Positions 1 to 5,868 of a stretch of 18,465 bases of DNA are shown here, one piece after another. The stretch is from JBEVNX01 sp040507895. GTDB taxonomy: Bacteria > Desulfobacterota > Binatia > JACPRU01. Each line of letters opens with the position of its first letter. Position 1 is the stretch's first letter. The translations under genes were made by a program, and so were the position numbers. Location of the stretch: NCBI GenBank assembly GCA_040507895.1, contig JBEVNX010000168.1:1-18465 (forward strand), in the 5' to 3' direction. The notes under the pieces were generated by a model, which ran no database searches, was not told where the DNA came from, and saw nothing but the letters and a program-made list of their open reading frames with translations.

Positions 1-649
1 CATTCTCGAGCATCCCGAGCACGGCGGCATCGACGGAGCCCGTGGACGAGACGTAGGCGAGTTGACTGCTGCGCGCACGATCCCGGATGCGTAGGCCGAT
101 GTTCGCCTCTGGTCCAGGCGCTGCGATGCCCTCGAGATGGATCGGCTGCTTGCCGGGAACCGGCACCGCTTCGAGCGAGAGGCCGCTCGGCCGGCCGTCG
201 CTCGACGTGAGCTCGATCTCGCGGCCAGGCTCGAGCCTTCGCCAGGTCACCTGGCCCTCGAACCGCTCGAGCGTACGGTAGAGGACGTTGTGTTCCATGA
301 GACCGCGCCGCACGGCGTCCGTGGCGTAGACCACCAGCGGGTGTGATTCTCGAAGGCAGAACAGGCCGAGGCAGTGATCGAGATCGCCGTTGGTCAGCAC
401 GATGCCGGATATCGGCGAGTGGCGTCGATCACGCGGATGAAGCGGGGGGTAGCTCTCGATCTGCGCGCGCACTTCGGGCGAGGCGTTGAGAAGAAACCAA
501 GAGTCGCCGTCGGCGCTCAGCGCCACGCATTCCTGGGTGCGCGGCTTGGCGCGGATCGAGCCGCTGCGCGCGCCTCGGCAGTTCGGACAGCCGCAGTTCC
601 ACTGTGGGAAGCCGCCGCCCGCAGCCGAGCCCAGGACGTGGATGCGCAT
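1..649 (-). CDS. pqqB: PQQ biosynthesis protein PqqB, C-terminus cut by window edge
   Basis: Metallo-beta-lactamase-fold protein of pyrroloquinoline quinone biosynthesis. The family takes part in oxidation of the Glu-Tyr-derived intermediate in the cytoplasm, before PqqC. The N-terminus reads MRIHVLGSAAGGGFPQWNC, the classic PqqB opening, followed by a paired CxxC (GCPNC). Residues 86-99 (TNGDLDHCLGLFCL) contain the MBL metal-binding DxDH at about 89-92. The frame stays open to the left edge, giving 216 residues of a family usually near 300, so about 85 are missing. The ATG at 649 is chosen because it gives the conserved N-terminus, has AAGGA just upstream, and an in-frame TGA lies shortly before it. 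It sits 97 bases downstream of pqqA on the same strand, behind a strong hairpin. Other pqq genes probably follow beyond the edge (inference). Confidence 0.95.
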   Translation of the reverse strand, partial: MRIHVLGSAAGGGFPQWNCGCPNCRGARSGSIRAKPRTQECVALSADGDSWFLLNASPEVRAQIESYPPLHPRDRRHSPISGIVLTNGDLDHCLGLFCLRESHPLVVYATDAVRRGLMEHNVLYRTLERFEGQVTWRRLEPGREIELTSSDGRPSGLSLEAVPVPGKQPIHLEGIAAPGPEANIGLRIRDRARSSQLAYVSSTGSVDAAVLGMLEN

Positions 650-670
650 GTCCTTCAGACCCCAAAAACG

Positions 671-716
671 TCACAGCCCTTCGCGCCGGCGGGAAAAGCC
701 GCGCGAAGGGCTGTGA
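671..716 (-). terminator. Strong hairpin with T-tract between pqqA and pqqB (attenuator/terminator)
   Basis: A perfect 16-bp inverted repeat (671-686 against 701-716), extendable by three further pairs past a one-base bulge, has a GGGAAAA-type loop on the plus strand. On the minus (transcribed) strand it is followed at 668-664 by TTTTT. This is the form of a rho-independent terminator or attenuator. It lies inside the pqq unit, so it probably lets pqqA be made in excess over pqqB (inference; pqqA is reported to be transcribed above downstream pqq genes in several bacteria). A second imperfect stem (736-740/754-758 plus 741-744/748-751) overlaps the pqqA stop codon. Confidence 0.75.
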
Positions 717-746
717 AAGCGAGTGCGAAGCTCGCGTGGAGCTGGA

Positions 747-851
747 TCAGCTCTCCACGCCGTTGAAGTCGTCGCGCTGGAAATCGTCCTGATACGAGTT
801 GATCTCGCAATCCATCTTGATCTCGATGAACTCGGGCTTTTCCCAGGTCAT
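747..851 (-). CDS. pqqA: PQQ precursor peptide PqqA (34 aa)
   Basis: Small ribosomal peptide that donates the Glu and Tyr cross-linked by the radical-SAM enzyme PqqE (with chaperone PqqD) to make PQQ. The 34-residue product begins MTWEKPEFIEI and contains CEINSY, that is Glu16-x3-Tyr20, the defining E-x3-Y motif. The W-x-K-P start also fits the family. It is longer than the 22-24 residue proteobacterial type, with a 14-residue acidic tail (QDDFQRDDFNGVES) after the Tyr. The ATG at 851 follows AGAGGGG (865-859) by 7 bases and lies just downstream of a sigma70-like promoter. Position directly upstream of pqqB supports the call. It is easily missed by gene callers because of its size. Confidence 0.93.
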   Translation of the reverse strand: MTWEKPEFIEIKMDCEINSYQDDFQRDDFNGVES

Positions 852-874
852 GATCGATCCCCTCTAGACTCCGG

Positions 875-903
875 ATCGTAGAAGGTGCCGTCGCCCGCGT
901 CAA
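875..903 (-). promoter_or_regulatory. Sigma70-like promoter of pqqA
   Basis: On the minus strand TTGACG (903-898) and TACGAT (880-875) are separated by exactly 17 bases, matching consensus at 5 of 6 and 4 of 6 positions. The predicted start near 868 would leave a leader of about 17 bases containing the GAGGGG ribosome-binding site of pqqA. The rest of the 852-1020 interval must hold the divergent dehydrogenase promoter. A TTGACT at 952-957 has no convincing -10 partner, so that promoter is not assigned. Confidence 0.6.
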
Positions 904-1020
904 GTATCGGATGGACTAGGCCCGGAAGCCCTTCGATAGGTCCCTTCGAGATTGACTTCGTCGCGCGCTCCACGGGAAACTCCGCCGCCCTTCCACCCAG
1001 GGGAACAGGAGATTTTCGCC

Positions 1021-3093
1021 ATGAAGGCAAAGGGACTGCTCGTGTTCGCTTCGATCCTGGCAGCCACGTCCGGAGCATCCGTCGCGCGGGCCGCGGACGC
1101 GCCACCCCCCAAGATCAGCGCCGAGCGCATCCGCGAAGCGACGAGCCAGATCGACGACGAACGCCTCAAGCATCCTAAAGTCGGCGAGTGGATCACCTAC
1201 AATGGCGCCCCCAACGAGCAGCGCTACAGCCCGCTCGACCAGATCAACGACAAGAACGTGCCGGAACTGAAGCTCGCGTGGAGGTTCCCGACCAATTCCA
1301 CGCGCGGTCTCGAGGCGACGCCGCTCGTGGTCGACGGCGTGATGTACACCACCGCGCCTTGGAGCGTGGTGTTTGCCATCGACGCGCGCACCGGCGAGCA
1401 GATCTGGAGCTGGGACCCCAAGGTGCCGAAGGAATGGGGACAGAAGGCGTGCTGCGACGTGGTCAATCGCGGGGTGGCCGTCTACAAGGGGAAGGTCTAC
1501 GTGGCGACTCTGGACGCGCGGCTGGCTGCGCTCGACGCGGCGACCGGAAGGGTCGTCTGGGAGCAGCAAACCACGGACAGAGACAAGCCCTACACGATCA
1601 CCGGAGCGCCGCGCGTCGCGGCCGGCCGTGTACTGATCGGCAACGGTGGCTCCGAGTACGGCGTGCGCGGTTACGTGTCCGCCTACGACGCCGAGAGTGG
1701 CAAGCTCGACTGGCGCACCTACACGGTCCCTGGCGATCCCGACAAGCCGTTCGAATCCGAGGCGCTCGAGGAGGCGGCCAAAACCTGGAAGAACGCCAAC
1801 GAGTGGCTCAAGGAGGGCGCCGGCGGGACCGCGTGGGACGCCATCACCTACGATCCCGAGCTGAACCTCATCTACTTCGGTACGGGCAACGGCATCGCCT
1901 GGGACCGCGACCAGCGCAGCCCCGGGGGCGGCGACAACCTCTACCTGACCTCGATCCTCGCGGTCTTCGCCGACACGGGGAAGGTGAAGTGGCACTACCA
2001 GGTGGTGCCCGGGGACACCTGGGACTTCGATGCTTGCCAGCAACTGGTGCTCGCCGACCTCAAGATCGACGGCAAGACGCGCAAGGTGCTGATGCAGGCG
2101 CCGAAGGAAGGCTTCTTCTACGTCCTCGATCGCGAGACTGGACAGCTCATCTCCGCCAAGCAGTACGCCGACAGGGTGACGTGGGCGACAGGCATCGACA
2201 TGAAGACCGGCCGTCCGATCGAGAATCCCGACCAGCGCTACGCGAAGGGCATGGCGGTCGTCGAGCCGTCGGCGTTCGGCGCCCACAACTGGCACCCAAT
2301 GTCGTTCAGTCCAAAGACCGGCCTCGTCTACATTCCCGCCCAGGCTACGAGCGGCGCCTTCGAGAAGGAGGAGGATTTCAAGATCAAGCCCGGCGCTTGG
2401 AACCTGGGTGTCGATCTCGGCCTGTTCAAGGGGCTCAATCGGTATAACGCCGGCGCCGGTCACCTGCTGGCCTGGGACCCCGTGCGGCAAAAGCCGGCCT
2501 GGCGGGTGCAGCACCAGTTCCTGTGGAACGGCGGCACGCTCGCCACCGCGGGCAACTTGGTATTCCAGGGTAGGTCCGACATGCACTTCGCCGCGTACAC
2601 CGCGGACAAGGGCAAGAAGCTCTGGGAAGCGCCGGTCGAAACAGGCATCATCGCCGGACCGATGACGTACATGCTCGACGGCGTACAGTACGTCACGGTG
2701 AGCGCCGGGTGGGGAGGGGCGTTCGCGCTTGTCGCCGGTGACGCCGCTCTCGCCACCGGAGCACGACCCGGCGGCGCGGTGTTGACCTATGCGCTGGCGA
2801 ACAAGCTGCCGCAGGTGGCCGCGCCCCCCGTCGATCCCGAGTTCACGAAGGGAGAGGCGCTGTACCACAGCTACTGTGCGGTCTGTCACGGCGCGGGCGG
2901 CATCTCGGGCGGGCTCATTCCGGACCTCCGTCACTCGAGCGAGGACGTCAAAAAGAACATGCCGATCATCATCAAGAACGGAATTCCGGGCACGGGCATG
3001 GCGCCGTTCGGCAAATGGGTGAGCGACGACGATGCGAAGCTCATCCAAAAGTACGTTCGCGTTCGCGCGGCCGACGAAGGGGCAGGCAAGTAG
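1021..3093 (+). CDS. PQQ-dependent alcohol dehydrogenase with C-terminal cytochrome c (quinohaemoprotein), lanthanide-type active site
   Basis: Periplasmic enzyme oxidising alcohols to aldehydes with PQQ and passing electrons to its own haem c. The 690-residue product has a signal peptide (1-24, cleavage after ARA), then an eight-bladed PQQ propeller (about 50-590) and a cytochrome c domain (about 605-685) with C619-AVC-H623 and a likely Met660 ligand. The vicinal disulfide pair Cys144-Cys145 is present. Metal and catalytic positions align as Glu212 (GGSEYG), Asn290 (GTGN) and Asp335 in DTWDFD. The second Asp337, two residues on, is the extra lanthanide ligand of XoxF and PedH/ExaF. The ATG at 1021 is preferred over one at 952 because it starts the signal peptide and AGGAG precedes it by 9 bases. 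Length and domain order match type II (haem c) quinohaemoprotein ADHs, not XoxF/MxaF. The substrate is not predictable. It is divergent from pqqAB. Confidence 0.93.
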   Translation: MKAKGLLVFASILAATSGASVARAADAPPPKISAERIREATSQIDDERLKHPKVGEWITYNGAPNEQRYSPLDQINDKNVPELKLAWRFPTNSTRGLEATPLVVDGVMYTTAPWSVVFAIDARTGEQIWSWDPKVPKEWGQKACCDVVNRGVAVYKGKVYVATLDARLAALDAATGRVVWEQQTTDRDKPYTITGAPRVAAGRVLIGNGGSEYGVRGYVSAYDAESGKLDWRTYTVPGDPDKPFESEALEEAAKTWKNANEWLKEGAGGTAWDAITYDPELNLIYFGTGNGIAWDRDQRSPGGGDNLYLTSILAVFADTGKVKWHYQVVPGDTWDFDACQQLVLADLKIDGKTRKVLMQAPKEGFFYVLDRETGQLISAKQYADRVTWATGIDMKTGRPIENPDQRYAKGMAVVEPSAFGAHNWHPMSFSPKTGLVYIPAQATSGAFEKEEDFKIKPGAWNLGVDLGLFKGLNRYNAGAGHLLAWDPVRQKPAWRVQHQFLWNGGTLATAGNLVFQGRSDMHFAAYTADKGKKLWEAPVETGIIAGPMTYMLDGVQYVTVSAGWGGAFALVAGDAALATGARPGGAVLTYALANKLPQVAAPPVDPEFTKGEALYHSYCAVCHGAGGISGGLIPDLRHSSEDVKKNMPIIIKNGIPGTGMAPFGKWVSDDDAKLIQKYVRVRAADEGAGK

Positions 3094-3128
3094 CCGGCCC
3101 CTGGAGGTCCGTTCGCTAGGCGTCCTCC

Positions 3129-4016
3129 ATGTCGTCCTGGACGCTCGCCGGGAAGACCTGCTTGGTCACCGGCGCGACGGCCGGTATCGGGCGGGTGACG
3201 GCGCGTGAGCTCGCGCGGCTCGGTGCGCGCGTGTTCCTCGTCGCGCGCGATCCGGCGCGCGGGGAGGCGCTCGCCTGCGAGATCCGCGGGGAAGGCGGCA
3301 GCGCGGAGCTCCTCGTCGCGGACTTGTCTTCGCAAGCCGAGGTGCGCGGACTGGCGCGGCGGTTTCTCGCGCGCGACGAGCCGCTACACGTGCTCATCAA
3401 CAACGCCGGGGTGTTCGAGGTGTCTCGGAAGCTCACGTCGGATCGCATCGAAGCCGTCTTCGCCGTGAACCACCTCGCCTACTTCCTGCTCACTCTCCTG
3501 TTCCTCGAACGGCTGCGCGAGAGCGCCCCCGCGCGCATCATCAACGTCGCTTCGGAGGCTCACCGCTGGGGGACGGTCGACTTCGACGACCTCGAGGGGG
3601 CGAAGAGCTACCGCTCGATGCGAATCTACGGCCGCTCGAAGCTCGCCAACATCCTGTTCACCAACGAGCTCGCCCGTCGGCTCGAGGGCTCCGGGGTTAC
3701 GGCCAACTGTCTACATCCTGGGACGGTGGCGACTCGTCTCGGCTCGCAGAACGGGGCGCTGGCGCGCATGCTGATCGCGTCGCTGCGACCATTTCTGCGG
3801 ACTCCCGAGGACGGCGCGTCGACGACGATCTATCTGGCGGCGTCCCCCGAAGTCGCGAGGGTGACCGGCGGCTACTTCATCGACTGCCGGCCCGCCCGGT
3901 CGTCCCAGGAATCGCGCAATCCGGAGATCGCCCGCCGCCTGTGGGACAGGAGCGCGGAGATGACCGGATTCGATCAGCCCTCGCCGTCGTCCGGTCCTGG
4001 ACCGCCCCGTCCGTGA
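3129..4016 (+). CDS. Short-chain dehydrogenase/reductase (retinol dehydrogenase-like)
   Basis: NAD(P)-dependent SDR of 295 residues, resembling the RDH/WWOX-type branch. The Rossmann motif TGATAGIG is at 14-21, NNAG at 91-94, catalytic Ser142 (VASEAH) and Tyr167-x3-Lys171 (YGRSK). The PGxVxTxL segment after the active site (HPGTVATRL, 196-204) is typical. It starts 35 bases after the quinohaemoprotein dehydrogenase gene and is probably cotranscribed, so it may act on the same alcohol/aldehyde pool in the cytoplasm (inference). A GGAGG at 3103-3107 lies 21 bases from the ATG, unusually far, and no nearer start exists in frame. The C-terminal 15 codons overlap the end of the convergent CpxP/Spy-like gene. 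Confidence 0.88.
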   Translation: MSSWTLAGKTCLVTGATAGIGRVTARELARLGARVFLVARDPARGEALACEIRGEGGSAELLVADLSSQAEVRGLARRFLARDEPLHVLINNAGVFEVSRKLTSDRIEAVFAVNHLAYFLLTLLFLERLRESAPARIINVASEAHRWGTVDFDDLEGAKSYRSMRIYGRSKLANILFTNELARRLEGSGVTANCLHPGTVATRLGSQNGALARMLIASLRPFLRTPEDGASTTIYLAASPEVARVTGGYFIDCRPARSSQESRNPEIARRLWDRSAEMTGFDQPSPSSGPGPPRP

Positions 4017-4564
4017 TCGTGGCCTGGCCCGGTACCGTCTTCGCCCGCCGGTCCATGCTCATGACCCGGACCCCGGCGCCGGTGGCCGTCGTGCTCGCCC
4101 GCCTCCGACGAGTGGAAGCCGAACTCGTGGCGCAACCGTGAACGCAGAAGCACGAGCTTCGCTTGCTCCTCGACGGTGAGCACCTTCTTCAATGCGGTGA
4201 AGGAATCGTCGGCGATCTGCTTCTGCTGCTTGTGGACCTGGACCGCTTGGTCCACCAGCGTGGTGAGCTCCGCGGAATCCGGCTTCGGCTTGGCGAGCGC
4301 GTCGCGGATCTGCTTCTCGAGATCCATGCGCTTCTTGCGCAGCTCGTCGCGCGTCTCATCGCCCTGCTTGAGGATGCGGTTGACCGTCAGCGCTTTTTCA
4401 TCGCTGAGGTCGAGCGCGTCGACCATGCGCAGCACGAGGAACAAGCGGGGGCCGCCGGGCCCGCGCATGGGACCGAAGCCGGGCTGGTCGGCGTCGGCGT
4501 GCGCGAATAGCGGCAGCAACGCCGCCCCCGCCAGGATCGATGCAAACGCAGCTTTCTTCCTCAT
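3974..4564 (-). CDS. Secreted CpxP/Spy/ZraP-like helical protein with His-rich tail
   Basis: A 196-residue exported protein. The signal peptide is residues 1-22 (MRKKAAFASILAGAALL, cleavage near AHA). The mature part (about 45-150) is predicted all-helical and charged, with DLSDEK at 52-57 and LTVEEQAKL at 129-137, resembling the repeated LTxxQ-type motifs of the CpxP/Spy and heavy-metal-resistance families. From 146 the chain becomes Gly/Pro/Asp/His-rich with eight histidines (146, 151, 158, 161, 168, 170, 182, 184), a plausible Ni/Zn/Cu-binding tail. It starts 21 bases after the anti-sigma gene with AGGGGGAA as ribosome-binding site. Position behind an ECF sigma/anti-sigma pair suggests a periplasmic metal or misfolding sensor, or a chaperone under that sigma factor (inference). 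The 3' end overlaps the convergent SDR gene by 43 bases. Confidence 0.8.
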   Translation of the reverse strand: MRKKAAFASILAGAALLPLFAHADADQPGFGPMRGPGGPRLFLVLRMVDALDLSDEKALTVNRILKQGDETRDELRKKRMDLEKQIRDALAKPKPDSAELTTLVDQAVQVHKQQKQIADDSFTALKKVLTVEEQAKLVLLRSRLRHEFGFHSSEAGEHDGHRRRGPGHEHGPAGEDGTGPGHDHGRGGPGPDDGEG

Positions 4565-4585
4565 TCGCTGTTCCCCCTGGAACCT

Positions 4586-5149
4586 TCAGATCAGACCGGC
4601 ATCGGAGAGTCCGCCGATCTCCTCATCGAGCGAAGCGCCGAGGCTTGCGATGGTGGCGTCGTCCAAGCTCGCGACGTCTTCGGAGAAGACCGGCGCCGGC
4701 TCGTCGACCAGCGCGGCGATCGTTTCGCCGCCCACCGCCGACGTCGTCGCGAGCGCGGGTGCGGTCGTCGGGGCGGGAGCCGCCAGGTCGGTCGGGTTCC
4801 ACGCACGGACGACCAGCAGCAGCGCCATGGCGGCAAGCGCCGGCGCGAGCCACCACACGTACGCGGGCCGGTCGGTCGCCCGCGGCGACGCCGATGCCTC
4901 CACGGCGCGCACGATGCTCTCGCGCTGGCGCACCCAGAACGCTTCGTCCCGCACAGGCGTGACGTCACGCCGCAACACGGCGGGAACCTCTCGCAGCGCC
5001 ACCACGTCCTCGGTGCACCGCGGGCAGTTGGCCAGGTGCTGCTCGACGCCGCTTTGGACGGGTTCGGGCAGCGTCCCGTCGGCGAAGCTCACGAGCCTCG
5101 GTCGCAGCAGGAAGCAGCGCAGGCCTATGGTCTTGGTGACGCCGATCAT
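4586..5149 (-). CDS. Anti-sigma factor with zinc-finger (zf-HC2) domain
   Basis: A 187-residue membrane anti-sigma factor. The cytoplasmic N-terminus carries His38-x3-Cys42-x2-Cys45 (EQHLANCPRC), the ZAS zinc-binding motif that grips ECF sigma factors. One membrane segment lies at about 98-117 (YVWWLAPALAAMALLLVVRAW). The periplasmic C-terminal 70 residues are Ala/Thr-rich then acidic. The start is taken at ATG 5149 because its A is also the last base of the sigma-factor TGA (TGATG), a normal arrangement for coupled translation. A longer in-frame start at 5470 would overlap half of the sigma gene and is rejected. It probably sequesters the upstream-encoded sigma factor until a periplasmic signal releases it. 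Confidence 0.88.
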   Translation of the reverse strand: MIGVTKTIGLRCFLLRPRLVSFADGTLPEPVQSGVEQHLANCPRCTEDVVALREVPAVLRRDVTPVRDEAFWVRQRESIVRAVEASASPRATDRPAYVWWLAPALAAMALLLVVRAWNPTDLAAPAPTTAPALATTSAVGGETIAALVDEPAPVFSEDVASLDDATIASLGASLDEEIGGLSDAGLI

Positions 5150-5736
5150 CAGTGGGCCTCCACGAGCCAATGTTTCAAGCGGCGGATCGCATGGTGATAG
5201 CTCACCTTCGCCGAGTTCTCCGAGATGCCGAGGAGCGATCCGATGTCGCGAAACGACAGGTCGCCCCAGATTCGCAGGCTGAGGACGGACCGCTGGCGAT
5301 CGGGAAGCGCCGCGACGCGCCGCTGTACGGTGGCGCCGATCACCACCTCTTCGAGCGTCGGCTGCGTGGCCGGCATCATCTCGAGCGCGTCCTCGAGCGG
5401 CACGGCGGCGCGGCGTTTCTCGGATCGCGCGCGGTCCCGGCACAGGTTCATGGCGACACTGTAGAGCCATGTCTTGAAGCTCGCCTGGGCGCGAAAGCTG
5501 GCGAGCCGGGTATAAGCTTGAACGAAAGCCATCTGTACGATCTCGTCAGCTGCCCCGCGGTCGCCGACCTGCTGCTCGACGAAGCGCTGGAGCGTTCGCT
5601 GATGCCTCTCCACGAGCGTGACGAAGTCCTCTCGCCGGCCCCCGAGTGTCCCCTGAACGAGATCCAGATCGTCGCGGGCATCCCCTTCAGGGGCGGAGGT
5701 CCGCGCCCGACCCAGCGAGGAATCCGGCGTTCCCAT
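5149..5736 (-). CDS. ECF-type RNA polymerase sigma factor (RpoE-like)
   Basis: Sigma70-family ECF factor of 195 residues. Region 2 spans about 38-108 (core-binding ADEIVQMAFVQAYTRL, then FKTWLYSVAMNLCRD) and region 4 about 133-190 (LPDRQRSVLSLRIWGDLSF, then the helix-turn-helix ISENSAKVSYHHAIRRLK). It directs polymerase to its own small regulon, probably including this operon. The ATG at 5736 has only a weak ribosome-binding site, so a start a few codons away is possible. The first 30 residues are poorly conserved. The gene is immediately followed by its anti-sigma factor with a one-base overlap. No clear ECF promoter (GGAAC..CGTC with normal spacing) was found in 5737-5868, although GGAAAC occurs there. 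Confidence 0.92.
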   Translation of the reverse strand: MGTPDSSLGRARTSAPEGDARDDLDLVQGTLGGRREDFVTLVERHQRTLQRFVEQQVGDRGAADEIVQMAFVQAYTRLASFRAQASFKTWLYSVAMNLCRDRARSEKRRAAVPLEDALEMMPATQPTLEEVVIGATVQRRVAALPDRQRSVLSLRIWGDLSFRDIGSLLGISENSAKVSYHHAIRRLKHWLVEAH

Positions 5737-5868
5737 TCATCTATTGGACGCAGCAGCGTCGCCAAACGTTTAAGGCCCGGCACTCTCGATGCTCCGGGAC
5801 GGTGAAACGAAAGAGTTTCCGCCGTTCTCGGCCGTCGACGCCGGCCCGGGAGTCAGCCCTCGCGCGAC

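Noticed and set aside
952..1020. Earlier ATG for the PQQ dehydrogenase and a TTGACT -35 box at 952-957
   Set aside because: The earlier start would bury the signal peptide 23 residues in, and the -35 has no -10 partner at proper spacing (GGAAAC at 975-980).
916..3048. Long open frame (about 710 codons) on the minus strand opposite the PQQ dehydrogenase
   Set aside because: It is the antisense shadow of a clearly recognised gene with GC-rich third positions; its product is Arg/Val/Gly-rich without domains.
1021..3093. Methanol dehydrogenase XoxF or MxaF
   Set aside because: The C-terminal cytochrome c domain and the GDTWDFDACQQ context match quinohaemoprotein alcohol dehydrogenases, despite the XoxF-like extra Asp.
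5147..5470. Anti-sigma factor starting at 5470 (294 residues)
   Set aside because: This would overlap half of the sigma gene in another frame; the ATG at 5149 with TGATG overlap gives a normal zf-HC2 N-terminus.
5737..5868. ECF-type autoregulatory promoter upstream of the sigma gene
   Set aside because: GGAAAC and CGTC occur on the minus strand but their spacing is several bases too short for usual ECF promoters.
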